A DNA stretch of 64,000 bases from Bacteroidales bacterium. Its GTDB lineage: Bacteria; Bacteroidota; Bacteroidia; Bacteroidales; UBA12077. Position numbers and translations under genes: made by a program. Under the pieces are notes generated by a model. That model was not told the DNA's origin. It saw nothing but the letters and a program-made list of their open reading frames with translations, and ran no database searches. Below, one piece after another: positions 1-7,692 of this stretch. Where the stretch lies: NCBI GenBank assembly GCA_021108325.1, contig JAIORB010000039.1:18331-82330 (forward strand), in the 5' to 3' direction. The number at the start of each line of letters is the position of its first letter. Position 1 is the first letter of the stretch.

Positions 1-1125
1 ATTGTTTCGACCCGGAAAACCAACCAGATTACCTTACAGGCTTTTAAACAAAAGCAGGATTTAATTAACCAACAAATTAGCCAATTACCAGCCAATGAGC
101 GTCAGCAAATAAATATTGAGCGCGAATACAAACTTAACAACGAGCTTTACACTTTTTTACTTGAAAAGAGAGCCGAAGCAGGAATTACCAAGGCATCGAA
201 CATCGCCGACAATAAAATACTGGATATTGCACGTGCCGAAAATACTGCTCAATTAACACCCAAACGTTCACAGAATTACATGATAGCTTTAGTGCTTGGA
301 TTTGGAATACCCGGAGCAGTAATCTTGATGTTTGAATTTTTTAATAACAAAATAGAAGATAAAAAAGACATCGAGAGCAATACCCGGATACCTATAATAG
401 GAACCATTGGCCATAACGAAATACATAGCGACATGCCGGTTTATGTCGATCCAAAATCAGCTATTGCAGAATCGTTCCGCAGTCTGCGTACTAACCTGCA
501 ATATATTCTGCGCGAAAAAGATCAAAAAATTATTATGATATCTTCAACCATTAGTGGCGAAGGGAAAACCTTTGCAGCCGTTAACCTGGCTATTATTATG
601 GCTATGACCAACAAAAAAGTGCTGCTGCTTGGTCTTGATTTGCGCAAGCCAAGTCTGCATAAAATATTTGATATACCCAACGAAACCGGGATAAGCACTT
701 ATTTAAGCAAGCAAAGCGAGTACGATAGCATCATTAAAGAAACAAGCATCGAGAATCTTTATTTGACACCATCGGGTCCTGTACCTCCCAATCCTGCCGA
801 GCTTATCGAAACAGAACAAATGAAAAACTTTTTCGAAAAAGCAGGTAAAACATTCGATTATATTATAATAGACACACCTCCAATTGCCCTGGTTACCGAT
901 GCTTTGCTGGTTAGCCGGCATGCTCATGCCAACCTGTTTATGATCAGGCAGCGATATAGTAGTAAACATGTATTTGAACTCATCAACAAACTTGAACAGG
1001 AACAAAAAATTACTGCAATGAATATCCTTGTAAATGACCTGAAAATTCCAAAATACTATGGATACAATTACGGATATAACTATGGATATGGATACGGTTA
1101 TGGATACGGGAATCGAAGAGAGTAA
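1..1125 (+). CDS. wzc: Wzc-like polysaccharide chain-length kinase, 5' partial
   Basis: The frame is open from base 1, so the gene begins upstream of the window; 374 residues are visible. The first ~90 residues are a helical periplasmic part ending in a proline-rich approach to a membrane segment (visible residues ~94-113), as in the GNVR/Wzz region of Wzc proteins. The cytoplasmic BY-kinase domain follows: Walker A SSTISGEGKT (~181-190), Walker A' LLLGLDLRKP, and Walker B IIIDTPP. The C-terminus is a tyrosine/glycine tail (YGYNYGYNYGYG...), the usual autophosphorylation cluster. Wzc proteins set polymer length and co-operate with Wzy and the export machinery, which fits the polysaccharide genes downstream. 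The Met codon at 280 lies just before the membrane segment and is not the true start. Confidence 0.93.
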   Translation: MVSTRKTNQITLQAFKQKQDLINQQISQLPANERQQINIEREYKLNNELYTFLLEKRAEAGITKASNIADNKILDIARAENTAQLTPKRSQNYMIALVLGFGIPGAVILMFEFFNNKIEDKKDIESNTRIPIIGTIGHNEIHSDMPVYVDPKSAIAESFRSLRTNLQYILREKDQKIIMISSTISGEGKTFAAVNLAIIMAMTNKKVLLLGLDLRKPSLHKIFDIPNETGISTYLSKQSEYDSIIKETSIENLYLTPSGPVPPNPAELIETEQMKNFFEKAGKTFDYIIIDTPPIALVTDALLVSRHAHANLFMIRQRYSSKHVFELINKLEQEQKITAMNILVNDLKIPKYYGYNYGYNYGYGYGYGYGNRRE

Positions 1126-1254
1126 TGTAAAATGACGAATGACAAAGGGTGAAAAAAGCTAAAGGCTAATAGCTAACAGTTTTCTAAGTAAACTATTTTA
1201 CCTTAAACCATATACCTTAAACCGCAAACCGTGTATCATAAACCATATATCATT

Positions 1255-1279
1255 AAACAAATAAACAAATAAGCAATTT
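1255..1279. repeat. 25-bp direct repeat, left copy
   Basis: A 25-bp string beginning AAACAAATAAAC and ending AAGCAATTT is repeated exactly at 6184-6208 in the same orientation. The two copies bracket the accessory island between wzc and the flippase gene. The preceding spacer (1126-1254) is low-complexity, with imperfect repeats of an 'aaaccatata' type phrase, and shows no gene. Confidence 0.8.
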
Positions 1280-2116
1280 TCAAATGGACAAAAGGTGAAA
1301 AAAGAAGAACTTGAATTTATATTAGAAAAAGGAGAAGGTTATTTTGTTGAGTTTAAAGAAAAGCTTGATAAGTCTTTTGCTCATGAGCTAGTTGCTTTTG
1401 CAAACGGATCAGGTGGACGTATTATTATTGGTATCAATGATAAAAATAAAATTACAGGAATCGATATATCCAATAAATTAAAATCGCAAACTCAGGATAT
1501 TGCTCGTAATATTCAACCTTCAATTAATATATTATTACATTCAATTGAAAATGTACTTATTGTTACTGTTCCGGAAGGTATTGACAAACCTTACCATTGT
1601 AGCGATGGTTTTTATTTAAGAATGGGACCAAACTCCCAAAAAATGAATAGAAGTCAAATTATTGACTTTTTACAAACCGAAGGGAAAGTAAAATTTGAAG
1701 AACAATTTCATCGATATTTTGATTTTGAAAAACATTATAACAGTGCAAAACTAATCGGGTTTTTAAAATTAGCAGACATCACAAGAAATCTGGATGATAT
1801 AACTATTCTTGAAAACCTTGGGCTTGTAAAAAGTGTTGATGATACGAAAAAATTAATAAACGCTGGAGTTCTCTTCTTTAGTAATAATCTTGATATTTTG
1901 ATGGAACAAGCCACCATAACCTGTGCTGTTTTTGATGGCAATGAAAGAATAAAAATCATAAACCGTAAAGATTTTACTGATGATATTATAACTAATATTG
2001 ACAATGCCTTACATTTTATAAAACAGGCACTGAAAGTTGAATATATAATGACAGGTGAAGCACGCAGGAATGAAATTTACGAAATACCATTACAAGCCAT
2101 TCGCGAAGCGGTTATT

Positions 2117-2395
2117 CACCCCGTTAGATAAAAAATATATGAAATATTATGTATATATACTTCAAAGTGAAAAAGACAAAATGTTTTATGTAGGATATAC
2201 CAAAGACCTTGATAATAGGATTAGACTACATAATAGTGGTCAAGTATCGTCAACAAAAACGAGACGACCTTTTAAAATAGTGTATTATGAAGCATGTTTT
2301 AATCAACAAGATGCAACTCATAAAGAAAAATATCTAAAAACATCATGGGGAAAAAGATATATTAAAAATAGGTTAAAGAATTATCTAACGGGGTA
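2117..2395 (+). mobile_element. 279-bp GIY-YIG insertion element with inverted ends
   Basis: The ends are perfect 13-bp inverted repeats, CCCCGTTAGATAA (2119-2131) and TTATCTAACGGGG (2381-2393). Similarity continues outward, with one mismatch, into the ATT/AAT at the junction. Almost the whole interior is one GIY-YIG nuclease gene. The left repeat gives the host frame its stop codon; the right repeat encodes the last residues of the nuclease (YLTG). No target duplication is evident. The boundaries are inferred by comparison with the conserved REAxxNAVxHxDY motif of the host family. The insertion interrupts a protein gene at its most conserved motif, as homing endonuclease genes tend to do. 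Confidence 0.85.
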
Positions 2396-2396
2396 A
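2139..2396 (+). CDS. GIY-YIG nuclease family protein (85 aa) inside the 279-bp element
   Basis: The ATG at 2139 (MKYYVYILQSEKDKMFYVGY) gives the usual start for these small single-domain GIY-YIG proteins. An upstream ATG in the same frame lies in the interrupted host gene and is not relevant. The YVY...YVGYTKDL pair forms the GIY-YIG signature. An arginine follows (DNRIRLH, the usual catalytic Arg), as does a glutamate in HKEKYLK. The protein ends KNRLKNYLTG, with its last codons and stop lying in the right inverted repeat. The family makes single-domain nucleases related to UvrC and homing endonucleases; activity on this element is inferred. It belongs to a different subfamily from the GIY-YIG protein at 34997. 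Confidence 0.9.
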   Translation: MKYYVYILQSEKDKMFYVGYTKDLDNRIRLHNSGQVSSTKTRRPFKIVYYEACFNQQDATHKEKYLKTSWGKRYIKNRLKNYLTG

Positions 2397-2894
2397 ATGC
2401 AGTTGCTCACCGTGATTATTTTGCAACAGGGGCACATACAACTATCGAAATATTCGACGACAGGATAGAAATTGGAAATCCTGGAGGTTTACCAAAAGGA
2501 CTATCTTCGGATACATTTGGGAAAAAGGCAGTGAGGCGTAATCCTATTATTACAAATTTATTACAAAGATGCAAGTTTGTTGAAAATGTGGGTACAGGTA
2601 TAAATAAAATAAGACAGCTTTGCTTTGAAAATAATATTCCTGAGCCGGAATTCACTTTTAACGATTTCTTTACTGTTATATTTAAACGACATACATTAAA
2701 TGACGGAATAAATGAGGGAGTAAATGAGGGAGTAAATAATTTACTTGAAATAATAAAAACCTATCCTGGGAATAGAACCCCGTTTTTTGCCGAGAAACTT
2801 TCAACATCGGTTAAAAATATTGAAAGATGGATTCATATATTAAAAAAAGCAAATCAAATTGAATTTACTGGCTCCTCAAAAAAAGGAGGATACA

Positions 2895-3125
2895 ATGTTA
2901 AATAAGGTAAAGCACCCCGAAGCGCAAGATGCAGGAACCATTATCTTAACCGGTTTTGAGCCGGATATTGTATTAAGCTCAGTTCGGACAGTAATCGAAG
3001 AACACCAACAAATATCAAAAGGAACACAGAAAATACAGATCCAACGGATAAACACAGATAATAACAGCGAAAACCTGCCTGCCGTTAGGAAGGTGGTGGG
3101 GAATAAATCAGTAAACCGTAATTAG
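2895..3125 (+). pseudogene. Remnant of UDP-N-acetylglucosamine 2-epimerase, C-terminal fragment
   Basis: The frame reads VKHPEAQDAGTIILTGFEPD followed by a helix, which resembles the RPEAmDAGTiilTG segment near the C-terminus of WecB/MnaA epimerases. The upstream three quarters of the enzyme is absent, and the tail after residue ~45 no longer looks like the family. It overlaps the end of the preceding split gene by 11 bp. A working epimerase would make UDP-ManNAc for the polysaccharide; this scrap suggests an epimerase gene was lost when the island formed. Confidence 0.7.
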
Positions 3126-3143
3126 TGAATAATAAAAATTTTA

Positions 3144-4136
3144 ATGCCTGAATCAGAAATCAAAATATACCAATTAGAAGACGGACAAACAGAAGTTCAG
3201 GTAAGATTCGATAATGAAACTGTTTGGTTATCTCAGAAACAGATGGCACAATTATTCGATAAAAATACTGATACAATAGGTATTCACTTAAAAAATATTT
3301 ATAATTCCGGAGAATTAAATAAACTTTCAACTACCGAGGAATCTTCGGTAGTTCAACAAGAAGGAAAAAGGACAGTAAAAAGAAAATTAAGGCTTTATAA
3401 TCTTGATGCTATAATCTCGATTGGATATAGAGTAAATTCAAAACGTGGTGTTCAATTTAGGATTTGGGCTAATAAAGTTTTAAAAGAATACCTTATCAAA
3501 GGATATTCATTAAATGAAAAGAGATTAGCTCAACAAAACAAACAACTTAAAGAACTTCAGGAATCTGTTAAGATATTAGGCAAAGTTATAAATTACAAGC
3601 AGCTATCTAACGATGAAAGTTCCGGATTATTAAAAATTATTTCAGACTACGCATATGCATTAGATATTTTAGACCAATACGATTATCAAAGCCTTGAAAT
3701 AAAAGACACATCTGGTAAAGAGATTTATCAGTTAACCTATAACGAAGCAATAAATAAAATCAAGCTCGCGAAAAAGGCTTATGGAAATAGTGATTTGTTT
3801 GGTAACGAAAAGGATAAGTCGTTTAAAAGTTCTATCAATTCAATATATCAAACCTTTAATGGCATTGATTTATACCCAAGCATAGAAGAAAAAGCAGCAA
3901 ACCTGTTGTATTTTATTACAAAAAATCATTCATTCACTGATGGGAACAAACGAATTGCAGCATTTCTGTTTTTGTTTTTTCTAGAACGAAATCGAATTCT
4001 ATTTGATCAAAGTGGCAACAAAAGAATCGCTGACAACACTTTGGTTGCATTAACATTAATGATCGCTGTTAGCAAACCTGCCGAAAAAGATACAATGATA
4101 AAAGTAATTGTGAATCTGATAAACAAGAATAATTAA
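3144..4136 (+). CDS. RhuM-Fic/DOC fusion protein
   Basis: 330 residues. The N-terminal ~110 residues match the RhuM 'virulence' family (VWLSQKQMAQLFDKNTDTIGIHL, then KRKLRLYNLDAIISIGYRVNS). A coiled connector follows (~120-150), then a C-terminal Fic/DOC domain with core HSFTDGNKRIAAFLF, His262 being the predicted catalytic residue. Fic domains transfer AMP or related groups to protein targets; the RhuM part resembles a phage-type DNA-binding module. Such fusions occur as solitary genes in accessory islands and behave like toxin-type genes, but their target is unknown. No antitoxin-like small frame is evident beside it. It appears intact, unlike its neighbours. Confidence 0.88.
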   Translation: MPESEIKIYQLEDGQTEVQVRFDNETVWLSQKQMAQLFDKNTDTIGIHLKNIYNSGELNKLSTTEESSVVQQEGKRTVKRKLRLYNLDAIISIGYRVNSKRGVQFRIWANKVLKEYLIKGYSLNEKRLAQQNKQLKELQESVKILGKVINYKQLSNDESSGLLKIISDYAYALDILDQYDYQSLEIKDTSGKEIYQLTYNEAINKIKLAKKAYGNSDLFGNEKDKSFKSSINSIYQTFNGIDLYPSIEEKAANLLYFITKNHSFTDGNKRIAAFLFLFFLERNRILFDQSGNKRIADNTLVALTLMIAVSKPAEKDTMIKVIVNLINKNN

Positions 4137-4138
4137 AG

Positions 4139-4660
4139 TATGGAACACCATTAGAATGTTTAACTAAACTTAAACTGATTATAAATAATAAACCCACGAA
4201 TGCGGCAATGATTCTTTTTTCAAAAGAAGAACTAAAAACAAATTATTATCAATCGAGAACCCGAAATAAATTAATTGCTGAATCTTTTTATCTTACAAAA
4301 GATATTGAGAAATATGGAAGTGGGTATATCAGAGTAAGGGAAGCTATTCGTGAGTATCCTACCATGAAATTTGATTATAAAGAAATCGGCGATGGATTCT
4401 TGGTAAGCTTGAGTTATACTAATCAAAAAACAACTTCGCTTGTTGCAGAAAACGGCGAATTAAACGGCGAATTAAATAGTGGCCAAATTACAGTATATAA
4501 ATTAATTAAAAAGCAGGCCGGAATTAATGCAACTGAAATATCTAAACTATTAAATATGCCTTTTAGTACTGTAGATAAACATATCAGGGTTTTGCTCGGA
4601 AAAATATTAATAGAACGACGAGGAAGCAAAAAAACCGGAGGATATTTTGTTATAAAATAA
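4139..4660 (+). pseudogene. Truncated AlbA_2/GHKL ATP-binding protein, C-terminal part
   Basis: The frame is readable from 4139 (YGTPLECLTKLKLIINNKPTNAAMILF), which matches the mid-part of AlbA_2-ATPase proteins. It jumps to the late ATPase motif region (RNKLIAESFYLTKDIEKYGSGYIRV) and ends in a winged-helix tail (KTGGYFVIK). The N-terminal AlbA_2 domain and the N-box of the ATPase are missing. A Met codon at 4208 would give 150 residues. The 12-bp in-frame repeat GELNGELN lies at 4450-4475, at the same domain border where the other two family members also carry short repeats. Probably a decayed third family member. Confidence 0.8.
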
Positions 4661-4771
4661 GACAACTATCCTAAATATCTGATTACGATGGATAAAACAT
4701 GGAAAGACAACATTGAAGGTGTAAAACACATATATATAGCAGATTTTCTGTTAATGGATAAACTAGCATAA
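4661..4771 (+). pseudogene. C-terminal scrap of an AAA/DUF4143 ATPase
   Basis: The frame reads NYPKYLITMDKTWKDNIEG, then VKHIYIADFLL and a stop. This resembles the extreme C-terminus of the AAA plus DUF4143 ATPase family (NYPKYvitmD...GIKHinixDFLl). Nothing of the P-loop region is present. It starts directly after the preceding pseudogene and ends 6 bp before the next gene, so it is debris joined by deletions. The intact ATPase at 30581 has a different C-terminus, so it is not a copy of that gene. Confidence 0.6.
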
Positions 4772-4777
4772 TTAAAC

Positions 4778-6121
4778 ATGAAGAATCTCCTAAATGATAA
4801 GAAGTTAGATTATATTCTTCAATTAGGTGAAGGCCAGTATATAGAATTCAAAGAGTCTCTTGATAAAAACTTAGCCAAAGAGATTGTTGCATTTGCAAAT
4901 TCTTCAGGCGGTATTATTTATCTTGGAATTACCGATTCAAATGTAATAAAAAGTATTTCTATTACAAATAGGTTAAAATCACAAATCCAGGATATTGCTC
5001 ATAATTGTGATCCCTCAATTATTATCTCCTTAAGCAAAATTAATAATATCCTTGCTGTTGAAATTAAAGAAGGAAACAACAAGCCTTATTCTTGTTCTAC
5101 CGGATTTTTTATGAGAATGGGAGCCAATTCCCAAAAAATGAGCAGAAATGAGATATTGGAACTAGCAATTAAATCCGGTAAAATTCGTTTCGATGAGCAA
5201 GTTTGTTATAATTTTGATTGGAAAGATTTTGATAATGAAAAATTTGAATACTACTTAAAACTTGCAAAAGTTTCTAATAATCTGCCAAAAAAAGAAATCC
5301 TAAAAAATCTTCGCGTTCTTACCAATGATGGCTTTACAAATGCAGGCGTTTTGTATTTTGCTAAAGAACCATTTAAGTATATCATCAGTTCCAAAATAAG
5401 ATGCATCCATTTTAATGATAATAAAAGAATTGATATACTGGACAAAAAAGTTGTTGACAGGGGCATTATTGGTAATATTGAATTTGCTGTCGAATATCTT
5501 AAGGAACGTGTCCCTGTTCGATATGAAATTAATAAACTTGCCAGAGATGAATTCCCTGAATATCCCTCAGAAGCATATAGAGAAGCTATCGTAAATGCCG
5601 TAATACATTTTGATTATTTTCTCGGAGATACTATTGCTATTGAAAAACTGAAGAATAGTATTATTATTAACAACAAAGGTGAATTACTTTTCCCCAAAAA
5701 AGATTTTGGTAAAAGAAGCGAAGCCAGAAACAGACTGCTCGCTGATTTGTTATCAAGAACTGATTTTATGGAAAAAGCAGGAACGGGTATTAAACGCGTT
5801 AAAGATGCCTGCTCAAAAAACGGAAATAAAATTTTATTTGATTTTACCGACTCTTTTTGGGTAACAATTGAGACAAATAAAGATGGAGAGGCCACGGAGA
5901 ATGTCCCCGATGTCCCCGATGTCCCCGATAATGTCCCCGAGAATAGATTGGAGAAAATATTAAAAATAATTGGAAATAATAATAAAATTTTATTGCAAGA
6001 GATTTCAGACCAATTAAATGTTTCAAAAAGAACAATTAGAAGAGACATTGAAAAACTAAAACAACAAAATAAAATTAAACGCATGGGTAGTGAAAAAAGC
6101 GGACAGTGGAAAATTTTGTAA
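4778..6121 (+). CDS. AlbA_2/GHKL 'RecG-like' ATP-binding protein with winged-helix tail, intact
   Basis: 447 residues, full length for the family. The AlbA_2 (Schlafen-like) domain covers ~10-130 (EFKESLDKN, AFANSSGGIIYLGI). A GHKL-type ATPase region has REAIVNAVIHFDYF at ~268 and GTGIKRVKDAC at ~336. A C-terminal winged helix (~390-447) ends GSEKSGQWKIL. Between the last two parts is a short tandem repeat, VPDVPDVPDNVPEN, coded by 9-bp units at 5899-5941. HFDY replaces the usual HRDY. Members are predicted DNA-binding ATPases common in mobile islands, with no settled function. It is the complete member of the three in this island and serves as the reference for reading the broken ones. Confidence 0.88.
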   Translation: MKNLLNDKKLDYILQLGEGQYIEFKESLDKNLAKEIVAFANSSGGIIYLGITDSNVIKSISITNRLKSQIQDIAHNCDPSIIISLSKINNILAVEIKEGNNKPYSCSTGFFMRMGANSQKMSRNEILELAIKSGKIRFDEQVCYNFDWKDFDNEKFEYYLKLAKVSNNLPKKEILKNLRVLTNDGFTNAGVLYFAKEPFKYIISSKIRCIHFNDNKRIDILDKKVVDRGIIGNIEFAVEYLKERVPVRYEINKLARDEFPEYPSEAYREAIVNAVIHFDYFLGDTIAIEKLKNSIIINNKGELLFPKKDFGKRSEARNRLLADLLSRTDFMEKAGTGIKRVKDACSKNGNKILFDFTDSFWVTIETNKDGEATENVPDVPDVPDNVPENRLEKILKIIGNNNKILLQEISDQLNVSKRTIRRDIEKLKQQNKIKRMGSEKSGQWKIL

Positions 6122-6183
6122 ATGATGATTGACAAATGTTAAATGACAAACAAGCTGCAAGCTGCAAGCTACGAGCAATGAGC

Positions 6184-6208
6184 AAACAAATAAACAAATA
6201 AGCAATTT
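6184..6208. repeat. 25-bp direct repeat, right copy
   Basis: Exact second copy of the 25-bp string at 1255-1279, lying 33 bp before the flippase start. Before it, 6122-6183 is a low-complexity spacer with repeated 'caagctgcaagctgc' phrases and no gene. Confidence 0.8.
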
Positions 6209-6241
6209 AACAGTTTAACAATTTATTTTTATTAAGTATAG

Positions 6242-7687
6242 ATGACACTCAAACAAAAAACGGTATCTGGTTTACTTTGGAGTTTTATAGATAATTTTGC
6301 AAAACAGGGTATTACTTTTATTGTTGGAATTATTTTAGCACGTTTGTTATCTCCACGAGAATTTGGTTTAATCGGGATGATAACAATTTTTATAGCAATT
6401 TCACAATCTTTCATTGATAGCGGTTTTACCCAAGCATTAATAAGAAAGAAAAATTGTACTCAGGCAGATTATTCTACCGTTTTTTACTTTAATCTTGCAA
6501 TGGGTATCTTTTTCTATTGTTTACTCTTCTTTTTAGCAGAATACATAAGCCATTTCTTCAAAGAACCACAACTAATACTTATAATAAGAGTTATAGGCCT
6601 GGGGTTAATTATAAATGCATTTACAATCGTTCAAAGAGCAAAATTAACCAAGAATATTAATTTTAAATTACAAACAAAAATTTCTGTTATTGCAACTATT
6701 GGCTCAGGAATTATTGGTATTACTATGGCATTAAATGATTATGGAGTTTGGAGTCTGGTTATGAAAATGCTGACAGGATACATTTTAACATCTTTGTTAC
6801 TTTGGTTTTGGAATAATTGGAAACCAACATGGATATTTAGTCTGAAATCATTTAAAGAGTTATTTGCATTTGGATCAAAACTGTTGCTTAGCGGGTTAAT
6901 TGAGACAACATATAGAAATATTTATCTCCTGATTATTGGTAAATATTTTACCGCCACGGAGCTGGGTTATTACACCCGCGCAGATCAATTTAACAAGCTG
7001 CCTTCATCAAATATTACCATGGTTATTCAAAGAGTAAGTTACCCTGTCCTTGCATCAATACAAGACGACAAATCCCAACTTAAGGCTGCATATCAAAAAT
7101 TAATTAAAAGCACCATGCTTATTACCTTTGTTTTGATGATGGGATTAGCAGCTATTGCCAAACCAATGGTATTATTATTAATCGGAGAACAATGGCTCCC
7201 TTCCGTTATTTATTTACAATTGCTTTGCTTTGTAGGGATGACATATCCGCTGCATGCTATTAATTTGAATATGTTAAATGTACAGGGCCGGTCCGACCTT
7301 TTTCTAAAACTAGAAATTATAAAAAAATTAATGGCAGTGCCTATTATTATTATTGGTATTTTATTGGGGATTAAAGCAATGATAGTAGGTATGATTGTAA
7401 TTTCATTAATAGCTTATTTTTTAAACAGTTATTATTCAGGTAAACTTATTAATTATTCGAGCATTCAGCAACTTAAAGATATTTCATCTTCTTTTTTGCT
7501 AGCAATCTTTGTTGGTATTGTTATTTTTGTAACCGGGAATTTAATACAAGCTTCTAATTTTGTGAAATTATTGATTCAAATTTTAACAGGTGCTGTTTTA
7601 AGCTTCGGTCTTGCAGAATTTTTCAAACTAGAAAGTTATTTTTATATAAAAAGTATAATTGCGGAGAAATTTTTTAATGGAAATTAG
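6242..7687 (+). CDS. wzx: Wzx-type polysaccharide flippase (MOP superfamily)
   Basis: 481 residues with about 12-14 hydrophobic segments and no large soluble domain. The N-terminus (SGLLWSFIDNFAKQGITFIVG, then LARLLSPREFGLIGM) is the pattern of Polysacc_synt_3 lipopolysaccharide export proteins. It should flip the lipid-linked repeat unit across the inner membrane for polymerisation by the Wzy-like protein at 12335. It is the first gene of the compact polysaccharide operon and is followed 5 bp later by the aminotransferase. A near-consensus promoter is not obvious, so expression may come from wzc upstream or from the spacer at 6122-6241. Confidence 0.9.
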   Translation: MTLKQKTVSGLLWSFIDNFAKQGITFIVGIILARLLSPREFGLIGMITIFIAISQSFIDSGFTQALIRKKNCTQADYSTVFYFNLAMGIFFYCLLFFLAEYISHFFKEPQLILIIRVIGLGLIINAFTIVQRAKLTKNINFKLQTKISVIATIGSGIIGITMALNDYGVWSLVMKMLTGYILTSLLLWFWNNWKPTWIFSLKSFKELFAFGSKLLLSGLIETTYRNIYLLIIGKYFTATELGYYTRADQFNKLPSSNITMVIQRVSYPVLASIQDDKSQLKAAYQKLIKSTMLITFVLMMGLAAIAKPMVLLLIGEQWLPSVIYLQLLCFVGMTYPLHAINLNMLNVQGRSDLFLKLEIIKKLMAVPIIIIGILLGIKAMIVGMIVISLIAYFLNSYYSGKLINYSSIQQLKDISSSFLLAIFVGIVIFVTGNLIQASNFVKLLIQILTGAVLSFGLAEFFKLESYFYIKSIIAEKFFNGN

Positions 7688-7692
7688 AGATT

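Larger units (their letters stand above)
1295..2905 (+). pseudogene. AlbA_2/GHKL 'RecG-like' ATP-binding protein, split by a GIY-YIG element
   Basis: The N-terminal part (1295-2116, GTG start) carries the AlbA_2/Schlafen-like domain (EFKEKLDKSF near residue 20, then AFANGSGGRIIIGI). The C-terminal part (2396-2905) carries NAVAHRDYF, a GTGINKIRQLC motif and a winged-helix tail ending GGYNVK. Reading stops at TAA 2129-2131, inside an inserted 279-bp element (2117-2395). Removing the element joins ATT to AAT in frame (REAVI|NAVAHRDY) and gives 443 codons, close to the 447 of the intact relative at 4778. The family is a putative DNA-binding regulator or defence-associated ATPase; its exact role is unknown. 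A 12-bp in-frame repeat (NEGVNEGVN) lies at 2705-2738, between the ATPase and winged-helix parts. Confidence 0.9.

Noticed and set aside
703..1005. Antisense frame of 100 codons inside wzc
   Set aside because: It is a shadow of the well-supported kinase frame and has no recognisable domain. The same holds for most other antisense frames in the window.
2055..2138. Longer GIY-YIG frame starting in the host gene
   Set aside because: The first 28 codons are the host AlbA_2 gene read in another frame; the family start is the ATG at 2139.
2117..2395. Group I intron or intein
   Set aside because: The insert is too short and lacks intron core structure, and the host frame meets a stop 4 codons into it, so it cannot be a protein intron.
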